Shown here: positions 8,289-16,354 of the stretch, in pieces
How the letters are laid out: every line of letters begins with the position of its first letter
Numbering within the stretch: position 1 is the stretch's first letter
Origin: Paenibacillus harenae DSM 16969
GTDB taxonomy: Bacteria > Bacillota > Bacilli > Paenibacillales > Paenibacillaceae
NCBI RefSeq assembly: GCF_000422465.1
Contig: NZ_KE383843.1
Location: 856,271 to 920,270 of the forward strand
Direction: 5' to 3'
Length of the DNA: 64,000 bases
Position numbers and translations under genes: made by a program
Notes under the pieces: generated by a model
What the model saw: only the letters and a program-made list of their open reading frames with translations
The model's database searches: none
What the model was told of the DNA's origin: nothing

Positions 8289-9359
8289 TTATAAACCGGC
8301 CAGCACCTGGTACCAGATGCCTTTCTTCGAATACAGGCTATCCCTTACCTCCGCCCAGCCGCCCAAGTAGGAAATGTCGAATAAATCCTCCGGCAGCTCA
8401 AAGCGATTTGCCGTTTCCATCGCAACCTTCTCCTCTACCGGACGGAAGCCGTGATCGACGAACAATCGCTGCGCTTCCTCGCTTTGCAGGTAAGCGATGA
8501 AAGCCTCCGCGACCTTGCGCGTGCCATGCTTGTCGACGTTTTTATCGACGACGGCAGCCGGATTCTCGATCAATATGGTGCTATTAGGTACGATAATTTC
8601 ATAAGCGACGCCCTTCTTCACGCGGGCGAGCAGTTCATTCTCGTAAGTAACGATAACATCGCCAACGCCGTATTCGAAGGCCGCCATGGATGCGCGTCCG
8701 CTTTTATCAAGCGATTCCACGTTCGCATGCACCGCCTTCAGGAAGCTCTTGGCGTAGGCCGGATCCTTGCTCCCGTTCTTCTGCTCGGACAGCTTTAATC
8801 CCGCTCCATATATCGCGTTTATATCCCACTGGGCGCCGCCGGACGTCTTCGGATTCGGATACAGCACCTTCACGCCATCCCGCGTCAGGTCCTTCCAATC
8901 CTTAATCCCCAGCGGATTGCCGGCGCGGGTTCCCAGTACGACAATGGAGTTCGTAATCATTCCATTGTTCGGTTGAGCTTTCCAGTCATGCGTGATGAAG
9001 CCGGCTTCCGCTATTTTGTCCAGGTCGCCTTCCATCGCGAGAATTGCGACGTCCGCCTCGAAGCCGCCGGCAATGGCCCGCGCTTGCGTCCCGGACGCCT
9101 CGTACGATTCCTGGAACGTCACCTTCTGCCCTGTTTTCTCATACCAGTAGGATTGGAATTGCGGCAGCAGATCGGCGAATGCATCTTTTACGACCGAATA
9201 GGCGCCGATCACAAGCGTGACATCGCCGTCTTGTACGGAAGAATCAGCGCCGAAGCCTTCCGTCTGCGAACCGTTGCCGCAGCCCGCCGCGGCAAGCAGC
9301 AGGACCGAGACCAGCAGCAGCGTGAGCAGGCGCCGGCTTGTTGCTCGATTAATAATCAT
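8289..9359 (-). CDS. sbp: Sulfate/thiosulfate ABC transporter substrate-binding lipoprotein
   Basis: A lipoprotein of about 356 residues that captures sulfate (or thiosulfate) outside the membrane and delivers it to CysT-CysW. Its signal ends in the lipobox LAAAGC. The mature part has the Sbp/CysP pattern, including SYEASGTQARAIAGG and YPNPKTSGGAQW. It is the last gene of the operon cysT-cysW-cysA-sbp. The start is uncertain: an in-frame TTG at 9371 sits almost on the GGAAAGAG ribosome site, so the ATG at 9359 (MIINRATSRR) is preferred. Having the binding protein last in the operon is common in this group. Confidence 0.92.
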   Translation of the reverse strand: MIINRATSRRLLTLLLVSVLLLAAAGCGNGSQTEGFGADSSVQDGDVTLVIGAYSVVKDAFADLLPQFQSYWYEKTGQKVTFQESYEASGTQARAIAGGFEADVAILAMEGDLDKIAEAGFITHDWKAQPNNGMITNSIVVLGTRAGNPLGIKDWKDLTRDGVKVLYPNPKTSGGAQWDINAIYGAGLKLSEQKNGSKDPAYAKSFLKAVHANVESLDKSGRASMAAFEYGVGDVIVTYENELLARVKKGVAYEIIVPNSTILIENPAAVVDKNVDKHGTRKVAEAFIAYLQSEEAQRLFVDHGFRPVEEKVAMETANRFELPEDLFDISYLGGWAEVRDSLYSKKGIWYQVLAGL

Positions 9360-9392
9360 ATTCGCATACAACTCTTTCCACGTAAATGTCAG

Positions 9393-10457
9393 TTAAATAT
9401 GGATCGGCATCGGATCTTCTTTTAACGCATTCTCCGCAATCCAGCTTTTATTATCATTGAAGAGATACGCCCGGTGCACAAGCACGCTGACCTGGTCGCC
9501 GGGATGCAGCACTTCCTTCTCAAGGGAACGGTAGGTGATCAGCTTCGTCTCGCCGACTTGCAGCTCTACCATCCACTCGCTCCCGCGGAAATGCAGATGC
9601 TTCACCTTGCCGGACAGCGCGGCGGAAGCCAGCTTAATCTCGCCCGGTTTGCCGATTTCAATATACTCGGGGCGGATGAGCGCCTTGGTGCCCGGGGCAG
9701 CCGCAGCGTTCTCGAAGCCTTTAAGCTCCGCAATACTCTCTACGATCGTCGATTCACCGATAAAGCTGGCGACGAACGGCGTCTGCGGATTTTTGTAAAT
9801 ATCCCACGGGCTGCCCTTCTGCTCCAGCTTGCCCTTGCTGATAATCATAATCTCATCGGCCACTTCGATCGCTTCGTCCTGATCATGCGTAACGAAAATC
9901 GAGGTAATGCCTACGCGCTCGATCATTTCCTTGAGCCATGTGCGCAGCTCGGTGCGGATCTTCGCGTCTATCGCCGCGAACGGCTCATCGAGCAGCAGCA
10001 GCTGCGGCTCGGGAGCAAGCGCTCTGGCGAAGGCTACCCGTTGGCGCTGCCCGCCGGAAAGCTGGTGCGCATAGCGGTGTTCGAAGCCTTTCAGGCCGGT
10101 CAGCTCCACCAAATACATGACTCGTTCGCGGATTTGCTCCTTCGAATGCTTCTTCACCTTAAGGCCGAAAGCGATGTTCTCGTATACCGTCATATGCTTG
10201 AACAAAGCATAGTTTTGAAAGACAAAGCCGATTCCGCGCTCCTGCGGCGGCAGGTCATTCACCCTCTTGCCGTGGAACAAAATATCGCCGGAGGTTGGGG
10301 TTTCAAGCCCAGCCAGCATACGAAGTATGGACGTTTTGCCGCCGCCGCTCGGTCCGAGCAAGCCGATCAAGTGGCCTTTTTCAATTTCAAAGCTGACATC
10401 CTTCACCGCGTGAAAATCGCCAAAGCTTTTGTCTAAGTTCCGTACTTCAATATGCAT
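9393..10457 (-). CDS. cysA: Sulfate/thiosulfate ABC transporter ATP-binding protein
   Basis: The 354-residue ATPase powers sulfate import. It has Walker A GPSGGGKTS, Q-loop FQNYALF, signature LSGGQRQRVAFARAL, Walker B LLLLDEPFAA and switch His in VTHDQDEA, then a C-terminal TOBE-like regulatory region from about residue 240. The start follows AAAGGAAGTGCATTAAGCC, three bases after the cysW stop. The context (cysT, cysW upstream; sbp downstream) fixes the substrate better than the sequence alone. Confidence 0.95.
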   Translation of the reverse strand: MHIEVRNLDKSFGDFHAVKDVSFEIEKGHLIGLLGPSGGGKTSILRMLAGLETPTSGDILFHGKRVNDLPPQERGIGFVFQNYALFKHMTVYENIAFGLKVKKHSKEQIRERVMYLVELTGLKGFEHRYAHQLSGGQRQRVAFARALAPEPQLLLLDEPFAAIDAKIRTELRTWLKEMIERVGITSIFVTHDQDEAIEVADEIMIISKGKLEQKGSPWDIYKNPQTPFVASFIGESTIVESIAELKGFENAAAAPGTKALIRPEYIEIGKPGEIKLASAALSGKVKHLHFRGSEWMVELQVGETKLITYRSLEKEVLHPGDQVSVLVHRAYLFNDNKSWIAENALKEDPMPIHI

Positions 10458-10460
10458 GGC

Positions 10461-11261
10461 TTAATGCACTTCCTTTCGTTTTTTTGCCCATTCCATGAGG
10501 AGCAGCAGTCCCACGGAGAAAGCCGCAAGAACAAGTGCTATTCCGTTGGCGGCGACGACGTTGAAATTCTCCACATCCTGATAAACGAGCGTTGTCGCGG
10601 TTTGTGTCTTGTTCATGATATTGCCGGAAACGACGAGCACGGCTCCGAATTCGCCGAGCGACCGCGCCACCGTCAGCACGACGCCGTAAATGACGCCCCA
10701 GCGAATCGACGGCCATGTTACTTTCCAGAAGGTATACCAGGAGTAAGCGCCGAGCGTAGAGGCCGCTTCCTCCTGCTGCGCGCCGATCTCCTGAAGCACC
10801 GGCATTACTTCGCGCACCATAAGCGGGAAGGTAACGAATAAGGTGGCGAGAATCATGCCCGGCAGCGCATAAACGATTTTGAAGCCCGCGTCCTCGAACA
10901 GCGTTCCGATCACCGTATTCGGTCCAAGAATCAGGACGATCATCAGACCGCCGATGACAGGCGAAACCGCGAACGGCAAATCGACCAGACTGTTCAGCAG
11001 GCGTTTCAACCGCCGCCCGATCCATTCCGCGCGAACAAGATAGAGGGCAAGCATAATGCCGAACACCGTATTCAAAGCGGTCACTACGACGACGATGATT
11101 CCCGTCATCATTAACGCATGCAGCGACTCCGGACGCGTGATGCCTTCCGCGAAGCCGCTCCAGCCGTCCGCCCATGAGCCCGTAAAAATCTTGACGAGCG
11201 GCGCTACGAGCAGCAGAGCAAATACGATATACGTTAGCGTAATCCATAATCGTCTCATCAT
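10461..11261 (-). CDS. cysW: Sulfate ABC transporter permease CysW
   Basis: The 266-residue inner-membrane permease has six predicted helices and the EAA-type cytoplasmic loop (EEAASTLGAYSWYTFWKVTW) that docks on CysA. It forms the channel with CysT. Its ATG overlaps the cysT stop by four bases, so translation is coupled. Another long frame runs through the same DNA but its product is arginine-rich and family-less. Confidence 0.95.
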   Translation of the reverse strand: MMRRLWITLTYIVFALLLVAPLVKIFTGSWADGWSGFAEGITRPESLHALMMTGIIVVVVTALNTVFGIMLALYLVRAEWIGRRLKRLLNSLVDLPFAVSPVIGGLMIVLILGPNTVIGTLFEDAGFKIVYALPGMILATLFVTFPLMVREVMPVLQEIGAQQEEAASTLGAYSWYTFWKVTWPSIRWGVIYGVVLTVARSLGEFGAVLVVSGNIMNKTQTATTLVYQDVENFNVVAANGIALVLAAFSVGLLLLMEWAKKRKEVH

Positions 11262-12073
11262 TGGCCGTTCCTCCTCGCTTGAATGAGGTTAACGGTCCAC
11301 AGGATGAGGAAGGACAGCGTCAGCAGCAGCACCGAGACGGCGGCGGCTCCTTGCGGGTTATTGCTCTCGATCTCTCCGAATATATAGACGGATGCGATTA
11401 AGGTCTTGCCCGGAATATTGCCGGCAACGAGCACGACTGCCCCGAACTCCGCGAGTCCGCGGGAGAAGGCAAGCATCGCGCCGCTCAAAATGCCCGGCAG
11501 CATCGTTGGGAAGATGACGCTGAAGAAGGTTTTGGCGCGCGTTGCGCCCAGCGTATAGGCTGCTTCCTCTTCCGATTTATCCATCTCCTCCAGCAGCGGC
11601 TGAATCGCCCGAATGACGAACGGGAAGGTAACGAACAGCATGGCGATTACGATTGCCGGTTCATGAAATACGATTTCGATGCCGGCTTTCCCCGCCAGGC
11701 CGCCCACCAGGCTGTTAGGTCCCAGAAGCAGCAGGATCATCAATCCGCCCACCGCCGTCGGAAGCGCAAAAGGCAGGTCGACGAGACTGTTAAGCAATCT
11801 GCGGCCGGGGAAACGGTAGCGGATCAGCACCCAGCCGATCATCGTTCCAAGCAGCATGTTCAGAATCGTTGCGATAAGAGCTAATTTCACCGTGAGCAGC
11901 ACGGATTTCCATGCCAGCGGATCAGAGACGCTCTCCCAGAACGGCGTCCATCCCAGCGAGAAGGATTGCGTATAAATGCCGATAATAGGCAGTACGATAA
12001 GGATGATAAAATAAAGCATAATCGTCGTGCGAAAGCCGAAGCTCCATCCTTTTCCGCGAAACATTGCATTCAA
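11258..12073 (-). CDS. cysT: Sulfate ABC transporter permease CysT (CysU)
   Basis: The 271-residue first permease of the pair has six predicted helices and the loop EEEAAYTLGATRAKTFFSVI. The ORF begins with TTG (TTG AAT GCA ATG), ten bases after GGAGG; an ATG three codons later is an alternative. It is the first gene of the operon, preceded by a promoter and tandem repeats described separately. Confidence 0.94.
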   Translation of the reverse strand: MNAMFRGKGWSFGFRTTIMLYFIILIVLPIIGIYTQSFSLGWTPFWESVSDPLAWKSVLLTVKLALIATILNMLLGTMIGWVLIRYRFPGRRLLNSLVDLPFALPTAVGGLMILLLLGPNSLVGGLAGKAGIEIVFHEPAIVIAMLFVTFPFVIRAIQPLLEEMDKSEEEAAYTLGATRAKTFFSVIFPTMLPGILSGAMLAFSRGLAEFGAVVLVAGNIPGKTLIASVYIFGEIESNNPQGAAAVSVLLLTLSFLILWTVNLIQARRNGQ

Positions 12074-12150
12074 TGTGACTTAACCTCCAGACCATCGGCT
12101 TGTGCCGCAGGTGTAGCAAACAGAATAAAAAAAACAATTCCTATTAACTT

Positions 12151-12203
12151 ACTCGGTATTACGTGGTATTGATAATGTAGCATCATGACCGGCATTTCGT
12201 CAA
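12151..12203 (-). promoter_or_regulatory. Promoter and tandem-repeat operator of the sulfate operon
   Basis: On the minus strand TTGACG (12198-12203), an 18-base spacer and TACATT (12174-12179) form a plausible sigma-A promoter. Directly after the -10 lie two tandem 10-bp repeats, AATACCACGT (12161-12170) and AATACCGAGT (12151-12160), placed exactly one helical turn apart. They cover the likely transcription start, a position suited to a repressor. In Bacillus such genes are controlled by the Rrf2-type repressor CymR, but I cannot match its box with confidence. Confidence 0.5.
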
Positions 12204-12273
12204 TGCTTAATTTAGATTAACTGATTAAACCTATAGCTTTATCTTATGAACGTTTTGCCGATGATGCGCCTAG

Positions 12274-12315
12274 AGAAAAAAATGAGGAGATCGGCTTGCT
12301 GCCGACTCTCCTCAT
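12274..12315 (-). terminator. Terminator of yigZ
   Basis: Stem ATGAGGAG..CGGC / GCCG..CTCCTCAT with a TTGCT loop, followed on the minus strand by seven T. It lies next to the yigZ stop codon. Confidence 0.88.
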
Positions 12316-12319
12316 CGTA

Positions 12320-12952
12320 TTATTCACCTTCAATATAATAGCGGCATTCGCCTGTCGTAAGGACGGCTTGCCCCCCGGTCAGGTCGGTGATCCATGCGGC
12401 GAAAGCTTCGGCCTCATGCTCTTCGGGCAAGCAGCGGACGACGACGCGATCCGTAAATTCGATGCCGCCGATGCGCGTCCCCCTGCCGTGGAGCTCATTC
12501 TCCAGCTTGCCGTACCATGCATAGTCTACATCGACGAGTATTTCGCGATGCAGCACGTTAACGATTTTCCCCGCCGCCTCAATGCCTGCGACCGCTCCGT
12601 CCGTATACGCGCGGACAAGTCCGCCCGCTCCCAGCATAATGCCGCCGAAATACCGGGTCACCACGACGGCGACATTTTTCAGCCCCTTGTGCTTGATGAC
12701 CTCAAGAATCGGCTTGCCCGCCGTACCGCTGGGCTCCCCGTCATCGGACGCCTTCTGGAACTGATCCCGTTCCCCTGCGACGTAGGCCGAACAGTTATGC
12801 GTCGCCTGCTTGTGAAGCTGCTTGATCTCATTAATGAAGGCGACGGCTTCCTCCTCCGTTTCCACCGGCTTCGCGTAACCGATGAATCGGGACTTCTTAA
12901 TGACGATCTCTGCGCTGGCTTGTTGTCTGACCGTCGAATACTTAGCGAGCAT
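12320..12952 (-). CDS. yigZ: YigZ/IMPACT family protein
   Basis: The 210-residue protein has the N-terminal UPF0029/IMPACT domain (IKKSRFIGYAKPV, DDGEPSGTAGKPI, VTRYFGGIMLGAGGLVRAY) and the C-terminal DUF1949 domain. B. subtilis has the orthologue YvyE. Members are thought to act on translation or nucleic acids, but the biochemical role is unsettled. The start follows AGGAGTCGAAGCCG. It lies 36 bases downstream of pgi and may be co-transcribed with it. Confidence 0.92.
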   Translation of the reverse strand: MLAKYSTVRQQASAEIVIKKSRFIGYAKPVETEEEAVAFINEIKQLHKQATHNCSAYVAGERDQFQKASDDGEPSGTAGKPILEVIKHKGLKNVAVVVTRYFGGIMLGAGGLVRAYTDGAVAGIEAAGKIVNVLHREILVDVDYAWYGKLENELHGRGTRIGGIEFTDRVVVRCLPEEHEAEAFAAWITDLTGGQAVLTTGECRYYIEGE

Positions 12953-12988
12953 CGGCTTCGACTCCTGTATACCGGCGTAGCGGGCCGA

Positions 12989-14338
12989 TTACAGCCGTGC
13001 TTCCAGCTCGGCTTTTTCCTTCTCGAAGCCAGGCTTGCCAAGCAGCGCGAACATGTTCTTCTTGTACGCCTCAACGCCCGGCTGATCGAACGGATTAACG
13101 CCCATCAGGTAGCCGCTGATGCCGCACGCTTTCTCGAAGAAATAAACGAGATAGCCGAAGGAGTAAGGCGACATGTCCGCGATATTGACGATAAAATTAG
13201 GCACTTGGCCGTCCGTATGCGCAAGAAGCGTGCCTTCGAACGCTTTCTTGTTGACGAAATCCATCGTCTTGCCGGTAAGGAAGTTCAGCCCGTCCAAATC
13301 GGCCGCGTCGTGCTCGATCGCGATCTGCTCCGCCACTTCATTCACCTGGATGACCGTTTCGAAAATATTGCGGTTGCCCTCCTGGATAAACTGGCCCATC
13401 GAATGCAAATCCGTCGAGAAATCGACCGCTGCGGGGAAAATGCCCTTAAAGTCCTTGCCTTCGCTTTCGCCGAAGAGCTGCTTCCACCATTCGGATACAA
13501 AGTGCAGGGAAGGCTCGTAATTGACGAGAATTTCGGTTGCCTTGCCTTTGCGGTACAAGGCGTTGCGCGCTGCGGCGTATTGATAAGCTTCGTTCTCGGC
13601 CAGGTCAGGGTTGCTGTATTCCTTCGATGCGTCAGCCGCGCCTTTCATCATCGCTTCAATGTCGATGCCTGCGGCTGCGATCGGCAGCAAGCCTACCGCC
13701 GTCAGCACGGAATAACGTCCGCCCACATCGTCGGGAATCACGAACGACTCGTAGCCTTCTTCCTTAGAAAGCTTCTTCAAAGCGCCCTTCTCTCTATCCG
13801 TCGTTGCGTAAATCCGTTTGCGCGCTTCTTCCTTGCCGTACTTCTTCTCGAGCGCCGCGCGAAATACGCGGAATGCGATCGCCGGCTCGGTCGTTGTGCC
13901 GGATTTCGAGATTACGTTGATCGACCAGTCGCGGCCTTCTACTAATTGAAGGAGATGCGTAACGTACGTCGAGCTGATGTTATTGCCCGCGAAGAGAACT
14001 TGAGGCGTCTTGCGTTCTTCCTTCGGTAATATATTATAAAAAGAGTGCGACAGCATTTCGATCGCGGCGCGTGCGCCGAGGTAGGATCCGCCGATGCCGA
14101 TGACGATCAGCACTTCGGAGTCCGATTTGATTTTGCCGGCAGCCTTCTGAATGCGGGCAAATTCCTCTTTATCGTAATTGGCCGGCAGGTCGATCCAGCC
14201 CAGGTAATCCGAGCCGGCGCCTGTTCCGTTATGTAATTGTTCATGTGCAAGGCGAACCGAATCCGCCATATAATCGATCTCGTGCTGGCCTACGAAAGCC
14301 AGCGCCTTGCTGTAGTCAAACTTAACTGTTTTACTCAT
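12989..14338 (-). CDS. pgi: Glucose-6-phosphate isomerase
   Basis: The 449-residue enzyme interconverts glucose 6-phosphate and fructose 6-phosphate in glycolysis and gluconeogenesis. Family signatures are visible: IGIGGSYLGARAAIEML (sugar-phosphate loop), ISKSGTTTEPAIAFR, and the C-terminal active-site region ending NPFDQPGVEAYKKNMFALLG. The length matches the Gram-positive form. The start follows AGGAGGTCTAATTTACG. Confidence 0.97.
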   Translation of the reverse strand: MSKTVKFDYSKALAFVGQHEIDYMADSVRLAHEQLHNGTGAGSDYLGWIDLPANYDKEEFARIQKAAGKIKSDSEVLIVIGIGGSYLGARAAIEMLSHSFYNILPKEERKTPQVLFAGNNISSTYVTHLLQLVEGRDWSINVISKSGTTTEPAIAFRVFRAALEKKYGKEEARKRIYATTDREKGALKKLSKEEGYESFVIPDDVGGRYSVLTAVGLLPIAAAGIDIEAMMKGAADASKEYSNPDLAENEAYQYAAARNALYRKGKATEILVNYEPSLHFVSEWWKQLFGESEGKDFKGIFPAAVDFSTDLHSMGQFIQEGNRNIFETVIQVNEVAEQIAIEHDAADLDGLNFLTGKTMDFVNKKAFEGTLLAHTDGQVPNFIVNIADMSPYSFGYLVYFFEKACGISGYLMGVNPFDQPGVEAYKKNMFALLGKPGFEKEKAELEARL

Positions 14339-14515
14339 CGTAAATTAGACCTCCTAAATGTTATGCCGCATCAACTGGTGAACAGTGATAACGCTTGTCA
14401 ACTTAGCATCTACAATATCGGATTTAACTTATAAAAACAAGCTTCGAAACGGTGAATTATTGACGAAAAGCCTGTATAATCAATCCAAAAGACCGTTTAG
14501 GATGGAGGAACCGCT

Positions 14516-15412
14516 ATGAAAAAAATCGGATTTATCGGATTGGGTGTCATGGGCATGGGAATGGCCGCGAATTTATTGAGCAAGGGATTTGAGGTAGCCG
14601 TTTATAACCGGACGCCGGGCAAAGCGGGATCGTTGACAGCGTTAGGCGCCGTCGAACTGGAGAGCGCTGCCGATGTAGCGGGAGCTTCCGATGTCGTCAT
14701 CACGATGATCAGCAACGATGCGGCGGTCCGCGAAGTATATTGGGGCGAGAGCGGCGTCTTCGCCGGCGCTCGCAGCGGCAGCACGCTTATAGACTGCAGC
14801 ACGATTTCTCCGCTGCTTGCGAAGGAACTGGCGGCCGCGGCCGAAGCGATCGGCGCTTCATTCCTCGATGCCCCGGTAACGGGCAGCAAGCCTGCCGCGG
14901 AAGGCGGTACGCTCGTGTTCATGGCAGGCGGCGCGGCCAAAACGATCGAAGAAGCCGAGAATGTGCTGCTGGCTATGGGACGCAAGGTCATTCCAATGGG
15001 CCCGAACGGGAGCGGCTCGACCGCCAAGCTGGCGCATAACACGATCGTCGGCATCAATGTCGTCGCCCTGGCCGAAGGGATGGCCATTGCCGCCGGCGGC
15101 GGAATCGACGGCAGCGCATTTCTGGAGCTTGTCCAGTCAGGCGGCGCTGCCAGCAAGGCTGCCGAGATGAAGGGCCCCAAGCTGCTGGAAGGCGACTATG
15201 GCGTTCAATTCTCGCTTGAACTGATGCTGAAGGATTTGAAGCTGAGCTCCGTCTTGTCGGACAGCCTGAGGATCCCGACGCCCCTTCTGGAAGCCGCGAA
15301 GAGCCAATTCCAGATTGGCGATGCCATGGGGTTCGGCGAGCTTGATATGTGCAGCGTAGGCCAAACCTATGAGCGGTGGATCGGCCGAAGGTTCGGCGGG
15401 GATAAGGCGTAA
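14516..15412 (+). CDS. 3-hydroxyisobutyrate dehydrogenase-like NAD(P)-dependent oxidoreductase
   Basis: The 298-residue protein belongs to the beta-hydroxyacid dehydrogenase family. It has an N-terminal Rossmann motif (GFIGLGVMGMGMAANLL), substrate motif DAPVTGSKPAAEGG, and catalytic Lys in the G-S-T-A-K-L-A-H-N helix. Members reduce or oxidise small hydroxyacids such as tartronate semialdehyde or 3-hydroxyisobutyrate; glyoxylate and succinic semialdehyde reductases share the fold. No neighbour indicates a pathway, so the substrate is unknown. The start follows GGATGGAGGAACCGCT. It is divergent from pgi and monocistronic. Confidence 0.9.
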   Translation: MKKIGFIGLGVMGMGMAANLLSKGFEVAVYNRTPGKAGSLTALGAVELESAADVAGASDVVITMISNDAAVREVYWGESGVFAGARSGSTLIDCSTISPLLAKELAAAAEAIGASFLDAPVTGSKPAAEGGTLVFMAGGAAKTIEEAENVLLAMGRKVIPMGPNGSGSTAKLAHNTIVGINVVALAEGMAIAAGGGIDGSAFLELVQSGGAASKAAEMKGPKLLEGDYGVQFSLELMLKDLKLSSVLSDSLRIPTPLLEAAKSQFQIGDAMGFGELDMCSVGQTYERWIGRRFGGDKA

Positions 15413-15426
15413 GACGATTCCGCATA

Positions 15427-15474
15427 CAAAAAAACGAACCGGCAGAGAGCGCTTCTCTCGCCGGTTCGTTTTTC
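15427..15474. terminator. Bidirectional terminator between the dehydrogenase and tatA
   Basis: Perfect stem CGAACCGGC-AGAGAG-cgctt-CTCTC-GCCGGTTCG flanked by A7 on one side and T5 on the other, placed between two convergent genes. Confidence 0.92.
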
Positions 15475-15488
15475 CATTCTGCTCCAAC

Positions 15489-15698
15489 CTATGTCCTCGT
15501 CAGCTCCGTTTTCTCAAGCTTCTCTCCTTCGATTACGTCGTCCTTGTTCTCGGAAACAAGCTCCTTCGCGGATGCTTTAAATTCATGCAGCGTACGCCCG
15601 ACCGCTCTTCCAAGCTCCGGCAGCTTGGACGGGCCGAATATGATGAGAACAACAACCAATATCATGAGCAATCCGGGAAAACCAATATTTTGCAGCAT
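15489..15698 (-). CDS. tatA: Twin-arginine translocase subunit TatA
   Basis: The 69-residue protein has one N-terminal membrane helix (GFPGLLMILVVVLIIFGPSK), the conserved F-G-P-x-K-L-P-E-L-G hinge, and an amphipathic helix (GRAVGRTLHEFKASAKEL), the standard TatA/E layout. TatA oligomers form the pore for folded proteins. It is the last gene of a run oxidase-ridA-tatA, which starts with a protein carrying a Tat signal, so it likely serves that cargo together with the divergent tatC. The start follows AAGGAGCTGACGCGCTT. Confidence 0.95.
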   Translation of the reverse strand: MLQNIGFPGLLMILVVVLIIFGPSKLPELGRAVGRTLHEFKASAKELVSENKDDVIEGEKLEKTELTRT

Positions 15699-15757
15699 AA
15701 GCGCGTCAGCTCCTTATTTTTTATACGAATGATGGATAAATGCCTCTGCCGTTGCCT

Positions 15758-16315
15758 CTAATTCTGGTTATGCCCCTTCGGATAGACGGCCACCGCCTCG
15801 ATTTCGATCAGCCAATCGGCATGGACGAGAGCTGCGACGCCGACAGTCGACCTGGCCGGCTTGACCGGATTTTCTTCCGTGTTGAAAAATTTCGCATACG
15901 CGCTGAACCAGCCCTGAAAGTCGAACTTTCCCTCCAGGCTTGCATCCGGCGTAACGTATACCCTGAGATAGACGACATCCTTCATCGTCAGTCCCTGCTC
16001 CGTCAGCTGCTTCTCGATATTCAGCAGAATGCCTTCCCCTTGCTTCTCGGTATTGCCGTACCGCTCGTATACCGTCTTCCCGTCTTTATTCAGAAGCGGC
16101 GGAACCGTACCGCTGGTCGAGAAGGTCGCCGTCCCTGCGGGTACAGCGACGCTGCTGGAGATGGAAGAGCTTGCGCTGCCGTAGAATTCGGGCTCATGAA
16201 TCGGCGTCAGCGGCTTTTTATTAGGTGTCAGCGCGTTTGCATAGACGGTGGCTCCAAGAAAACAAGAAACAACGGCCGCTCCGATGAGTATTTTCATATT
16301 TTGTTTCATTGCCAT
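15758..16315 (-). CDS. Exported RidA/YjgF-family imine deaminase
   Basis: RidA proteins hydrolyse reactive 2-imino acids to keto acids and ammonia and are normally cytosolic, about 130 residues long. This 185-residue version has an added N-terminal signal (MKILIGAAVVSCFLGATVYA) and a Ser/Pro-rich linker of about 35 residues before the domain. The domain keeps the active-site Arg in PARSTVGVAALVHADW and the terminal IEIEAVAVYP strand. No twin arginine is present, so Sec export is likely. It sits between the amino-acid oxidase gene, whose product is an imino acid, and tatA. The ATG at 16315 is ten bases from AAGGAGG; an earlier in-frame ATG at 16324 overlaps the ribosome site. Confidence 0.88.
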   Translation of the reverse strand: MAMKQNMKILIGAAVVSCFLGATVYANALTPNKKPLTPIHEPEFYGSASSSISSSVAVPAGTATFSTSGTVPPLLNKDGKTVYERYGNTEKQGEGILLNIEKQLTEQGLTMKDVVYLRVYVTPDASLEGKFDFQGWFSAYAKFFNTEENPVKPARSTVGVAALVHADWLIEIEAVAVYPKGHNQN

Positions 16316-16354
16316 GATCTGCATTCCTCCTTATTTTTTCATTCTGCGCCTCTG

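Noticed and set aside
9474..10436. Open frame of 320 codons on the plus strand
   Set aside because: Antisense to cysA, whose ABC motifs are unambiguous.
10447..11247. Second 266-codon frame on the minus strand within cysW
   Set aside because: It overlaps cysW in another frame; the product is arginine- and serine-rich with no membrane helices, while the cysW frame has a full permease pattern.
12074..12250. S-box (SAM) riboswitch before the sulfate operon
   Set aside because: The leader after the promoter is only about 90 bases and shows no multi-stem S-box motifs and no terminator before cysT.
12296..13945. Long open frame of 549 codons on the plus strand
   Set aside because: It lies opposite pgi and yigZ, both with clear motifs and ribosome sites. 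Its product is arginine- and leucine-rich without a family, as expected for the antisense frame of high-G+C genes.
14339..14515. Promoters for pgi and the divergent dehydrogenase gene
   Set aside because: A TATAAT near 14480 and a TTGACA on the other strand were seen, but neither has a partner element at proper spacing.
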